Source: Myotis daubentonii (Eukaryota > Chordata > Mammalia > Chiroptera > Vespertilionidae). Taken from it: a stretch of 64,000 nt of DNA. The stretch spans positions 112,130,074-112,194,073 of the forward strand of contig NC_081840.1 of assembly GCF_963259705.1 (NCBI RefSeq). Reading direction: 5' to 3'. How positions within the stretch are numbered: the first letter of the stretch is position 1; each line of letters opens with the position of its first letter. This document shows positions 1 through 10,700 of the stretch, piece after piece. Position numbers and translations under genes: made by a program. Below the pieces are notes generated by a model. That model made no database searches. It had not been told where the DNA came from and worked only from the letters and a program-made list of their open reading frames with translations.

Positions 1-197
1 CTATTTTTATTGATTTCAGAGAGGAAGGAGAGGGAGAGAGAAACATTAATGATGAGAATCATTGATATCAGCTGCCTCTTGCATGTCCCCTACTGGGATT
101 GAGCCTGCAACCAGGCATGTGCCCTGACCAGGAATTGAATCGTGACCTCTTGATTCATAGGTCAATGCTCAACCACTGAGCAACACCGGCCGGGCTG
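1..197 (-). mobile_element. Ves SINE, cut by window start
   Basis: Ves is a bat SINE with a tRNA-like head (GGCTCAGTGG A-box, GGTTCGATTCC-type B-box), a CT-rich middle and a tail near AATAAAA. Here the head is at the right end (GCCCGGCCGGTGTTGCTCAG on the minus strand) and the tail runs off the left edge. It abuts the 3' end of an L1. Confidence 0.85.
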
Positions 198-684
198 ATT
201 TTTTTTTTTTTCCAATTAAAGTTTATTTCAATATTATTTTGTATTGGTTTTAGGTATATACATAGTGGCTAGATAATCATATACTTTACAAAGTGTTCCC
301 CCTGATATTTCTAGTACCCACCTGGCACCATACACACTTAATATAGTATTATTAACTATATTCTTTATGCTATACTTTACATCCCCATGATTATTCTGTA
401 ACTGCCAATTTGTACTTCTTAATTCCTCTACCTTTTTTACCCAGTCCTCCAGTCCCCCTCACCCACCTCTGGCAACCAACAGTCTGCTCTCTGTGTCTAT
501 GAATCTGTTTCCATTTTGTTTGTTCATTTATTTTGTTCTTTAGATTCCACATATAAGTGAAATCATAGGGTATTTGTCTTTCTCTGACTGACTTATTTCA
601 CCAAGCATTAATACCCTCTAGGGCTATCCATGCTGTCAAAAATAGTAAGATTTCATTCTTTTTTATGGCTGAGTAATATTCCAT

Positions 685-686
<2 letters not shown>

Positions 687-726
<40 letters not shown>
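687..726. repeat. (TA)n microsatellite
   Basis: About 20 TA units inside the L1 fragment. Confidence 0.95.
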
Positions 727-727
<1 letters not shown>

Positions 728-1241
728 CCTCTTCCTTGTCCAATTGTCTATTGATGGGCACTTGGGTGACTTCCAATCTTGGCTATTATAAATAATGCTG
801 CTATGAAAATAGGGGTGAATTAGTGTTTGGGGTTTCTTTGGACATATTCCCAAAAGTGGAATTGCTAGGTCAAAGGCAGTTCCACTTTTAATTTTTTGAG
901 GACCCTCAAAACTGTTTTCTATAGTGGCTGCACCAATCTGCATTCCTACCAACAGTGCATGAAGGTTCCCTTTTCTCCATATCCTCACCAATACTTGTTG
1001 TTTGCTGATTTATTGATGGTGGCCACTCTGACAGGTATGAGGTGACATCTCATTGTGGTTTTAATTTGCATTTCTCTGATGATTAGTGACATTGAGCATC
1101 TTTTCATATGTCTATTGGCCGTCTGCATGTCCTCTTTGGAGAATTGTCTATTCAGGTCCTCTGCCCGTTTTTTAATTGGATTGTTTGCTTTGAGTAGTAT
1201 GAGTTTTTTTTAAAAATTGTGTATTAATACCTTATAAGATA

Positions 1242-1438
1242 CTAGAGGCCCAATGCACGAATTCATGCACAGGTGGGGTCCAACTGGCCCGCCCTGATTG
1301 GGGCAATTGGGCTGGGCCGGTGGGGGGAGGGGCCAAGGGCAGTTGGCAGGCTGGCCCCGCCTTGATCACGGTCCCCACCCCCTGGTTGAAATCCCAGGCA
1401 AGGGGACAATTTTCATGTTAGCCTTTTATTATGTAGGA
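1242..1438 (-). mobile_element. Short HeliBat-type Helitron inserted in L1
   Basis: On the minus strand it begins TCCTACATAATAAAAGGC and ends with a GTGCATGAATTCGTGCA-type hairpin followed by GGGCCTCTAG. It sits between A (1241) and T (1439) with no target duplication, as Helitrons do. At 197 bp it is non-autonomous. Removing it restores the L1 sequence without a gap. Confidence 0.88.
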
Positions 1439-1687
1439 TATCATTGGTGAATATCTTCTCCCATTCGGTAGGTTTCTTTTGGTTTTGTTGGTTTCCTTTG
1501 CTGTGCAAAATCTTTTTAGTTTGATGTAGTCCCATTTGTTTATTTTTTCTTTTGTGTCCCTTGCAACAGGAGATAAAATCAGAAAAAAAAAATTGCTAAG
1601 AGAAATGTCAGAGATTTTACTGCCTATGTTTTCTTCTAGGAATTGTATGGTTTTGAGCCTAAAATTCAAGTCTTTAATTCATTTTTT

Positions 1688-1901
1688 AAAAAAATATATT
1701 TTATTGATTTTTTACAGAGAGGAAGGGAGAGGGATAGAGAGTTAGAAACATCGATGAGAGAGAAACACTGATCAGCTGCCTCCTGCACAGTCCCCACTGG
1801 GGATGTGCCCGCAACCAAGGTACATGCCCTTGACCGGAATCAAACATGGGACCCTTGAGTCCGCAGGCCAACGCTCTATCCACTGAGCCAAACCAGTAGG
1901 G
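1688..1901 (-). mobile_element. Ves SINE with target duplication
   Basis: Flanked by CTTTAATTCATTTTTT (1672-1687) and its near copy at 1902-1917. Inserted into the L1. Tail at left, tRNA-like head at right. Confidence 0.88.
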
Positions 1902-1950
1902 CTTTAATCCATTTTTTTTAAAGGAAATGCTTTGTGTTTTACACATATTT

Positions 1951-1951
<1 letters not shown>

Positions 1952-1982
<31 letters not shown>

Positions 1983-1983
1983 T
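1952..1983. repeat. (TATC)n microsatellite
   Basis: Eight TATC-type units directly at the tail of the neighbouring Ves; probably grew from its A/T-rich tail. Confidence 0.9.
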
Positions 1984-2186
1984 TATTTTATTGTTTTTTT
2001 ACAGAGAGGAAGGGAGAGGGATAGAGAGTAAGAAACATTGATGAGAGAGAAACATCGATCAGCTGCCTCCTACACATACTGGAGATGTGCCTGCAACCAA
2101 GGTACATGCCCTTGACCGGAATTGAACCGGGGACCTTTCAGTCCGCAGGCCGATGCTCTATCCACTGAGCCAAACCGGTTAGGGCA
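1984..2186 (-). mobile_element. Second Ves SINE at nearly the same L1 site
   Basis: Complete head GCCCTAACCGGTTTGGCTCA on the minus strand. The L1 resumes at 2187 with AGTCTTTAATCCATTTT, the same host sequence that borders the first Ves. Confidence 0.88.
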
Positions 2187-2788
2187 AGTCTTTAATCCAT
2201 TTTAAAGCTGTTTCTTGTATATGGTGTAAGAAGGTGGTCTAGTTTCTTTCTTTCTTTCTTTGTTTCTTTTTTTTTTTTGCATGTATCTGTCCAACTTTCC
2301 CAATACCATTTATTGAATAGATTGTCCTTGCAGACTGTCTTTACCCCATTGTTTTTGCCTCCTTTGTCAAATATTAATTGACCATGTAAGTGTGAGTTTA
2401 TTTCTGGGCTCCCAGTTCTGTTCCATTGCTCTATATATCTGTTTTTATGTCAATACCATGCTGTTTTGATTACTGTAATCTTGATATCAGGTAGCATAAT
2501 ACCTGTTCTTCTTTTTCAAGATTGCTGAGGCTATTTGGTCTTTTGTGGTTCCATATAAAGTTTTAGATTACTTGTTCTAGTTCTAGGAAATATGCCATTA
2601 GTATTTTGATGGGGATTGGGTTGCATCTATAGATTACTTTGGGTAGTATGGACATTTTCATGATGTTAATTCTTCCTGTTCATGAAACGGTATATGCTTT
2701 CATTTATTTGTATCTTATTCAATTTTTTAAGTTATCTTAAAATTTTCCAAGTACAGTTCCTTTACCTCCTTGGAAAATTTCTGATATT

Positions 2789-3142
2789 ATTAACTCAACA
2801 ATTTGCACATGGAGATGAGATGGGGATGAAGGTGTAATTCATAGTCCACAGAGTAAGAGAAACTTGCTTGAGGAAATCTATGGGGGAATAGACAGGGGCT
2901 GCCGCAGGGTGAGGGGACCAAAGTAGTTCCCCACCCCCACCTTCCTGCTCTTGAAGCCTCTTTGCTTCCCCTCTCTACCCACGCCACAACCCAACCTGCC
3001 TGGTTCTGCCGGTGAATGCTAGGTGACCACTCAGCCCCAAATCTCATCTGGCCTTACTCTCCTTTCTTTATTTTCACTTATCTAAACAAACAAAAAAACA
3101 AACACTGTAGGAGTGAAGACTACTTAGTAGAAAGTTTGAGTT
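2789..3142. other. Unique intronic or upstream DNA
   Basis: No repeat, gene or signal recognised. Confidence 0.5.
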
Positions 3143-3157
3143 AAAGATATTTTTTGA

Positions 3158-3391
3158 GCCCTGACCGGTTTGGCTTAGTGGATAGAGCATCAGCCTGCGG
3201 GCTGAAGGGTCCCAGGTTTGATTCTGGTCGAGGGCATGTACCTTGGTGCAGGCATATCCCCAGTAGGGGGTGTGCAGAAGGCAGCTGATCGATGTTTCTC
3301 TCTCATCGATGTTTCTAACTCTCTATCCTTCTCCCTTCCGCTCTGTAAAAAACAAACAAACAAACAAAACCAATAAAATGTATTTTTAGAA
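3158..3391 (+). mobile_element. Ves SINE
   Basis: Head GCCCTGACCGGTTTGGCTTA, (CAAA)n-like tail. Target duplication AAAGATATTTTTTGA (3143-3157) and a diverged copy at 3392-3405. Confidence 0.9.
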
Positions 3392-3405
3392 AAAGATAAT
3401 TTTGA

Positions 3406-4386
3406 AAGCAGTACATTTCAGCCATGTCAGACAGAGTCTCTTTATCAACAGCTTTATCAGGACAGCCAGGAGGGTTGGCTCATGAAAGAACATGAAAAAA
3501 TGTCTTGTAACCATTCTACGGATAACAAGTAAAGGGGCTGCTTTTAGTTTAAAAATATTTGGAAGTCGTGTGTTCCAAAGTGACACTATTTATTACTCTG
3601 ATTTTCTTCACGGAGGTGCAGTGGGAATGTGCACAGCCTTCTTTTGTAATTCTCATGGCCTTAGTCCTCCAGCCCCTGCTCTTTACTTTGCCTACACTGT
3701 CTTCTCCCAGCCATTCCTCAAACATGGCATGAGTGTCTGCTGCACGCTGGTGTTCAGGCTTAGGCAGTTCAGTGTTGTGGAGGCAGAGTCCCTGAGGTCC
3801 TGAAGCCCCTGGAGATGGACAGTGGCGCACTCCAGTAACAGGACAGGTGTAATCAGGGTGCGGCGGGTGCCCCAGCAGGGCTCCTTGCTAGGCTGGGGAG
3901 GACTGAGGGAAGCCTCCCCTCCCCAAGACAGTCACATTTAAACCCAAAGGTGAGTGGCATTATCATCCATGCATAGTTAGATTATGGAATCCATGTGCAA
4001 GGTGATGGTCTTACCCCGCCGGTAAGGTCCAGCTTCATTTTCTCTAGGAGCCCTTCTGTAACTCTGTCACTCAACAGGAATCTAAGTGTCCTTTGAGCTC
4101 CTGCAGCCCTGACAACTCAAATCATACTCTTTAGTGCTTGAGTGACAGTTTTTCAGTTTTTTTTTGCCTCTGAAACCATGGGCCAAGCTCCCTCTCCTTC
4201 TCCTTGGGTTCATTCTTTATCCCCTGGTCTCCAGGCTGCGGGTTGTTCCTTCGAGTGGAGCTTGCCCTTCTTGTCCCTGGAGGCCCAGAGGGCTCATGGG
4301 CTGCAGGCTCACGCTCTCTAAGGGCTCAGTGGTTTGTCTTCAAGGCTCTCCTATCAAAGCACTCAAACCAAGTAAGGAACAGAGAT
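3406..4386. other. Unique DNA, probably GRAMD2A intron
   Basis: Mostly GC-moderate sequence with several short chance open frames on both strands. None resembles the expected GRAMD2A first exon. No repeat recognised. Confidence 0.45.
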
Positions 4387-4403
4387 GAAAGAGATACATG
4401 GAA

Positions 4404-4575
4404 GCCCTGGCAGGGAAACTTAGTTGGTTAGAGAGTTGTCCTGATACCCCAAGGTTATGGGTTCAATCCCAGTCAGGGCACATACAATAATCAACCAATG
4501 AATACATAAATAAGTGGAACAACAAATCAATGTTTCTCTCCCTTCCTCTAAAATCAATTAATTAAAACAAATTTA
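4404..4575 (+). mobile_element. Ves SINE, short subtype
   Basis: Head GCCCTGGCAGGGAAACTTAG. The middle reads CATACAATAATCAACCAATG instead of the second tRNA-like half seen in longer copies. Target duplication of 17 bp with one mismatch (4387-4403 and 4576-4592). Confidence 0.85.
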
Positions 4576-4717
4576 GAAAGAGATAGATGGAATCTACCAC
4601 ACAACAATTAAACATAATTATAGCAATAATACCAGACAAAACTAAAAGGCAAATGACATGTTTTGCAAAAATGATAAACCAAGGGTTAATATTCTCAATA
4701 AAGAATTTATATAAATC

Positions 4718-5005
4718 GCCTTGGCTGGTGTGGTTCAGTTAGTTGGAGCATCTTCCCATACACCAAAGGGTCATGGGTTCGATTCCTGGTCAGGGCACAT
4801 AACTAGGTTGTGGGTTAGGTCCCTGGTTGGGAGCATACGAGAGACAACCAATCCTTGGGTTCCTTCTTTATATATTTCTATATTTTATATCATTATTTCT
4901 CTCTCACATTGATGTCTCTCTTTCTCTCTCATCCCCCTTCCTCGCTCTTTCCCTTCCTTTCTCTAAAATCAATAAACATACCCTCAAGTGAGGATTGGAA
5001 AAAAA
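4718..5005 (+). mobile_element. Ves SINE, long older subtype
   Basis: Contains both tRNA-like blocks and a long CT-rich region. Target duplication AAAGAATTTATAYAAATC at 4700-4717 and 5006-5023. Confidence 0.9.
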
Positions 5006-5400
5006 AAGAATTTATACAAATCAATAAGAAAAACATGAAGATCCTTATAGACAATTCACATTTCAATGGTTAATAAGTATTTGGGGGTAAAATGTTCAAC
5101 CTACCAGTAAGTAGAAATGGAAATGAAACAATATATTCTCATCTATCAAATTTGTAAAAATGAGAAAAAGATAATGTCCAATGTAGGGCTTGGATATAAG
5201 GACATGGCACCCTAATATAGTGCTGAGGCCGTGTCAATTGGGATAGCATTTGGAAAGCATTTTGGAAGTGGGTCTAAAGAGCCTGATAAATGTTCATTCT
5301 CAATCCACTAATTTCACTTCTGAGAATCTATCTTAGAAATGGACAGTGACATGGGGAATTTCTCATGAAATCATGTTAAACATCAAAAATAGGGTGTACA

Positions 5401-5652
5401 GCCCTAGCCAGTTTGGCTCAGTGGATAGAGCATCGTCCTGCAGACTGAAGGGTCCTGAGTTCAATTCTGGTCAAGGGCATGTATCTTAGTTGCAGGCTAG
5501 ATCCCTGACCCTGGTCAGGGTGTGTGCAGGAGGCAATCGATTGATGTGTCCCTCTCACATCGATGGTTCTCTCTCTGTGTCTCTCCCTGTCTCTTCCACT
5601 CTAGCTGAAAACCAATGGAAAAATCCTCAGGTGAGGATTACCAACAACTACA
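5401..5652 (+). mobile_element. Ves SINE
   Basis: Head GCCCTAGCCAGTTTGGCTCA. Perfect 16-bp target duplication AAAAATAGGGTGTACA at 5385-5400 and 5653-5668. Confidence 0.93.
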
Positions 5653-6209
5653 AAAAATAGGGTGTACAAATTATATGACATATAATCCCACTCACATAAA
5701 TTATGTATTTATGCATAAATGTATTTTGGAGTGATTTGGGAGAATATTTTTCTTATGGGTGATTTTGGTGATCATATTTCTATATTTTATATTTATATAC
5801 TCTCTATAATGAGCATTAATAAAAAACCAAGGAAGGAAAAAACCTCCATGAAATGTAAAATGATGGAACCAAATAAATTCCAAAATTAACTTTGGGAGTC
5901 AAAAGGTCAAGTCACTAGTACAATCTGTCACTTTGCAAGATTCAGGAAATGCATGTTGATGTCTATATCAAACTCCATAAGACTGAGGGAGGCTCACCAG
6001 GTTACAGCTGTGACCGGGCTGATTTTGTAGGTAAGGTCATCAGGTCAGATGGTTGTGACATTGGATGCAGCCTGTCCCCGGCAAGGTCTCCATTTCCTAA
6101 TCTGTACAATAGCACGGTGGGAGGGTCAGACTGCTAGCAAATAATCTCTGAGGGTCCTGGCAGATCTCTGCTGAGTCTGTAACTGTTGTAGTTTTAAATC
6201 CTCACCCAA

Positions 6210-6345
6210 TGATATGTTTTTATTTATTTTAGAGAGAGAGGAAGGGAGAGGGAGAGAGAAATATCGATGGTTTTGCCTCCCACACGCACCCCAACTGGGG
6301 ATCGAACCCACACCCTTTTGGTGTACAGGACAACACTGGGCTGTA
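6210..6345 (-). mobile_element. Truncated Ves SINE
   Basis: Tail and CT-rich middle (as GA-rich here) with the second tRNA-like block; the head is degraded. Confidence 0.75.
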
Positions 6346-6737
6346 ACTCTGTTCTTGAGGGAGAGAACTTGGACTTGCCTGTGTCACAGAGCTGAGAGCA
6401 ACTGAGTGCTGGGATGTGCAGGTTCTAGGTCCTTATCTGCTGAGAGACTATAGCACAGGACTTTGTTAGCTATTCCCACCACTGCATGTCTTGTCTTGGC
6501 TCTGCTTCTTGGCCACACTCTCTTCCCACCAGCCCCTGGGCCCACCCATCTGGGGGCTAGTTTGACTGCTCAGCCGTTATTGATTTCAAGCCTGTCTTCC
6601 CTGGAGGGGCAGAAAGCAGGGAACCTTATTGTTTGGAGCCACTTAGTGGAGGCATGAACTCAAAGGCCACTGAAGGACTAGCCCTCTCTGCCCAGGAAGA
6701 GGGTGTCTCCTCCTTCCAGGGCCTTCTCTCTGGGCAT

Positions 6738-6896
6738 TTAAGAGAGAGTGGGAGAGGGAGAGAGATATGGAAGTATCAGTGATGAGCGAGTCATTGATCA
6801 GCGGCCTCCTGCATGCCTCACACTAGGGACTGAGCTGCAACTCCGGACTGGGAATTAAACCATGCCGCTCAACCACTGAGCCATGCCAGTCAGGCC
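6738..6896 (-). mobile_element. Degraded Ves SINE
   Basis: GA-rich middle, the CAACCACTGAGCCATGCCAG A-box complement, and part of the B-box. Diverged and slightly shortened. Confidence 0.8.
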
Positions 6897-7106
6897 TCTC
6901 TGGAGATGGTTTGGCTTTCAGGCTGAGCTACCCAGATTGTTCAAAAAAAATCAATGGTGGCTTACTGGCAGTCCCTCCCTTTCCAGCTCACACTTAACCT
7001 GAGGGTTGACTGGAGTCCTCTCTCACACCATCTGTTGCATCAGCTCCTCAGCTTTGATAAGGCCTCCTGTGTTTGGCGTCCTGTCTATGAACCCAGAGGT
7101 TTAGAG

Positions 7107-7295
7107 CAGGGTTGGGGAACCTTTTTTTCTGCCAAGGGCCATTTGGATATTTATAACATCACTCGGGGGCCATACAAAATTATCAACTTAAAAATTAGCC
7201 TGCTATATTTGGTCAAACTTTAATTAACTCACCCCTTATGCCTTGGCGGGGCCAGACCAAATGATTTTAAGGGCCTTATATGTTTCCCACCCCTG
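7107..7295. mobile_element. hAT MITE (nhAT-like) in intron
   Basis: 189 bp with terminal inverted repeats CAGGGTTGGGGAACC and TTCCCACCCCTG. Flanked by 8-bp target duplications GTTTAGAG (7099-7106) and GTTTAGGA (7296-7303). Structure and target size identify the hAT superfamily; the interior resembles vesper-bat non-autonomous hAT elements. It ends 385 bases before exon 2 of GRAMD2A. Confidence 0.85.
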
Positions 7296-7680
7296 GTTTA
7301 GGATAATGCTGCTTGGGTCCCTCAGAAACTTGCTTTCAGCCTTGAATCAATCTCAGACTCCATCCTCCCAGTGTGCCTTCTTAAGGTTGGGGCCAGAGGC
7401 CTAACTGCCTAGTGCTCGGATGACGTAGATTGATTTTCTTCCGCCCAGTATTAGCTGACCTTCAGGCTTCTAGAGAAGACGACTAGTAAGACTCCCACCT
7501 AGCCAGCTGCGCAAACCCCCTGCCTGAGCTGCTGTCTCCGGACTGCAATGTCTTCAACCTCACCCTAAGTAGCAGGGCCAGTCTTGGGTGGCGGGCAGGC
7601 TGCCCCGGGTATGGTGGAGCTAGTAGAGAAAGGTGTCCCCATGAAAACTCCCTTCCTGATGTGGGCCTGTTTCTTCCTAG

Positions 7681-7773
7681 AAACCAACAGATGCATAGGA
7701 AGATGACTTCTCTGAAGAGCCCCCTGTTCTGCACAGAGAAACTAGACAGAGTTCAGACAACCCCTGACTCCAG
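7681..7773 (+). CDS. GRAMD2A: GRAMD2A exon 2
   Basis: Preceded by a pyrimidine-rich TTCTTCCTAG acceptor and followed by GTGAGC. It encodes NQQMHRKMTSLKSPLFCTEK and further residues, a disordered N-terminal stretch resembling the human protein. The first base completes a codon begun in an upstream exon and the last two bases open the next split codon. An in-frame ATG at 7691 could start a shorter protein if no upstream exon is used, but the exon clearly begins with a splice acceptor. Confidence 0.9.
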
Positions 7774-10700
7774 GTGAGCCCCCTTCCCCAGGTCAGATAA
7801 GCATGTGGATTGGGGGTGGGAAGTCCTCAGGAGGTGACCTGTTAGAAATGGGACTGTAAGGCTGAGATAAGATGTTAGGTCTAGCATAGGCTGCCTAGGG
7901 CCTCTTCCTCCCACTCCCAGGCCTGACCCAGTGAGTGCACTGGGACCTAGCAGAGTCTAGGCAGCTCAGGTTACCAGCCTCCTCCCCTGCCCACCTGTCC
8001 TCAGGCCAATTTGGCTAGGACAAAGGTTTGCATTTCAGCACCACCCCATTTCTCTCAGCCTGGTAGCCTCCTTCAGGTCAGGTGAGTCTGCTCCAGGCCA
8101 CCAGGAGGAGGCTGCTAGGAGGCCGTTCTGCCGGGGATCATGGCCCATGGGCAGGCCCCGGAGCTGTGAGTCTGACACCTCCATATCACCCACTCCCCAA
8201 ACTGATCCTCATCCCTGTGCCTACTGCTCAGTGATTCTTGGGTCTGCTTCTCTGCTTACCTCTTGGCCAGAGAAATAGGAAAGGGCTTTTGACACCCAGG
8301 GGTGGATGGCTCCTAAGCATCTCTGAGAGATCTAAGCTCAGGCTGAGCAAATCTCCTCGGAGGGAGGGGGACACTGCTCACAGCTGTCTGGGAGGAGGGG
8401 CCACTGAGACACCTTTGAGCGACCCCTTTGTGCATCCAGGAGTGCCCTTCCCCAGGGTCGAGCTATTTGCTTGCTGTGCTTATCACTGCTGCGGCCTCTA
8501 GAGGACTCCTCTCCAATCTCTGCCCCAAGCTTCTGGCTTGAAGCCAGGGCAGAATTGGCACTGAGGATCCATGGGTAGGACTCAAGGGTGCCTTGTCCCT
8601 GGAATGGAATGTCTCCTTTGCAGTCTGCACTGGCCAGAAGGCTTGAAGGGTGAAGAGATAAAGAAATACAGTCGAGAAGGGGTAAGTGTGTGGAGGCTGA
8701 CTACTTGCTGCCCAGCAAGAAAGGGGCCCTGGGCTGCCTGAATTCCGTGACTGCTGGCTCCTTGGCCACCACGAAACCTGAGTGGTGTCCCTCCTGGGTG
8801 GGAGTGGTGCATTCCCCTCCAGTCACAGGCTGCCTATTAGGACCCAGAATTACCAGGAGACAAGCTGTGCTTGGAACTCAGCCATCTACACCCACTGGCT
8901 ATTTACCAGTGACTTTATGTTCAGTCCCCAGGGGGCCCTGTGGCAGTATTTCCTGGTGGCTGGAGCAGGGCCCCTTTTGTGTTGTGATCTCCCAGGACTT
9001 CTCAGCCCAAGCCCCTGTGTTTGCAGACACTACTAAGTAAATACAACCAGCAATACCACAAGCTGTTCAAGGACATCCCCTTGGAAGAGGTGGTTCTCAA
9101 AGGTGAGCTGTGTCCCTGGTATGCCTGGGCAGGTGCCTGTAGTGCCTGAAGCCCAGGTACTGTCCTCACAATTTAGAAATGGGAACCGGCTGCCCTTCGG
9201 ATGTGGTTGGTTCTTTTTTCTTCAAAAGTGTGAGAAGACTGAACTGGTTTGGGATATAGAGTTGAATTTATGAAAGTTTTCTTGAGGAAACTAAAGGGCT
9301 TCCAAGTCTTATTTCTGTTCTTATCAGTCAGGCACTTCTTTCCTGTCAGGCACAGTCAGGGTCCTCTCTGTAGGCAGGAAAGGGCAGGGCAGGGCATTCT
9401 GCCTGAGGGAGTGAGAATCCAGGCTTGAGTGGGACCAGGGCAGAAACCTGTCTGGACCATTTGAGACATGGATAGAGAAAGAGGAAACATCTAGCAGTCT
9501 GCTGGGGTGGAGTGGGGGCAGTTAGGACTCGGGGTACTGGAGGATGGGTTATTTGGGAAGTCGCATTCTAAGGAAGACAGTTCCTGAGGCTGGACTCTAG
9601 ACTCTTCAGTGTGAGGACCCAGGCCCTGGGGCTTCCCAACAGACCTTGCTCATGGTAGTCTTCTCTCCTGTGACTTCCCAGTGTGCTCCTGTGCCCTCCA
9701 GAGGGACCTCCTTCTCCAGGGTCGGCTCTATATCTCCCCCAACTGGCTCTGCTTCCATGCCAGCCTCTTTGGCAAGGATATCAAGGTAGTAATGAGTGGT
9801 AAGGGCTGCCATAGTCCAGTGAGATCCCTGCCCAGCCCAGGAAAGAGAGAGGCACCTGCCCTGCGGGCATGCCTTGAGTCACACCTGTCCTCCTGCATGC
9901 TGGTGAGGCCTCTCACTGGTTGGATGAACAGCTATGAGGCATCTTACCTGGTGTCAATGCAACCCCTTCCAAAACAGAGGCCCCAAATATAGACTCTACA
10001 TCGGCCTGAGTTGGTCTGAATAGTTCACAGCCAAATTATTCTGCCTCTGAAATGCCTTCAGAATCAGAGTGGGATGTCGTACTTAGGGGGAGCCATACTT
10101 GTGGTCAGGACATAGCTCAGGGAACTCCATTATTGGAGTATGGGATTCAACAGAACAGCCATCCTTGGCCTCCAGGGTAAGAGGGCGAAAGCCTGGAGTG
10201 ACATGTGCTGCCAAGGCTGGGCACGGTGTGGGTAACGGGAATGGGAATGCACATGGGAAGGGGGAGGTTCACACACTCTCCCACATGGAGCCAGGCTTCT
10301 CCATGGTGCCCGTGCTTGGCTCACTGCAAGCTGGGGCTGGGGCCCTGTTCTGGAAACAAAGGGACCATGTCCTTGGGAATGAGTCCTGAAAGAAGCATGC
10401 CTCTCCTCCTTCAGGTGGTCATTCCTGTGGTGTCTGTGCAAATGGTCAAAAAACACAAGATGGCACGGCTCCTTCCCAATGGCCTGGCCATCACCACCAA
10501 CACTAGCCAGAAGGTCAGTGAGTCTCTGAGCCACACTCTCTTGTCAGTTTCCCCATCGGAACCCCAGGAGCCCACAGCCTGACTCAGCACACTCTCAAGT
10601 CTTTACTCACCCACCCCTTTGTTTTCTTTCCATGTCCCAGTATGTTTTTGTGTCACTGCTCTCCCGGGACAGTGTCTATGACATGCTGAGGAGGGTCTGC

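Larger units (their letters stand above)
198..2788 (-). mobile_element. Old L1, 3' half, interrupted
   Basis: Minus-strand L1 3' end. It holds the 3' UTR, then ORF2 C-terminal sequence recognisable as antisense L1 (the block near 545-600 and the one near 720-1000). The reading frame is broken throughout. A HeliBat (1242-1438), two Ves SINEs and a (TATC)n tract interrupt it. It fades near 2788. Confidence 0.8.
4576..5880 (+). mobile_element. Ancient L1M-type fragment, twice interrupted
   Basis: Diverged L1 ORF2 3' region and 3' UTR: blocks near 4640-4700 (GGCAAATGACATG, GGGTTAATATTCTCAATAAA) and 5030-5150 (ACAATTCACATTTC, AAAATGTTCAACCT) follow L1 order. It is split by Ves at 4718-5005 and 5401-5652. 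The right limit is uncertain. Confidence 0.6.

Noticed and set aside
2789..7680. First coding exon of GRAMD2A
   Set aside because: I looked for an ATG-led short exon with a matching donor phase and the expected N-terminal residues and saw none; it is probably upstream of the window.
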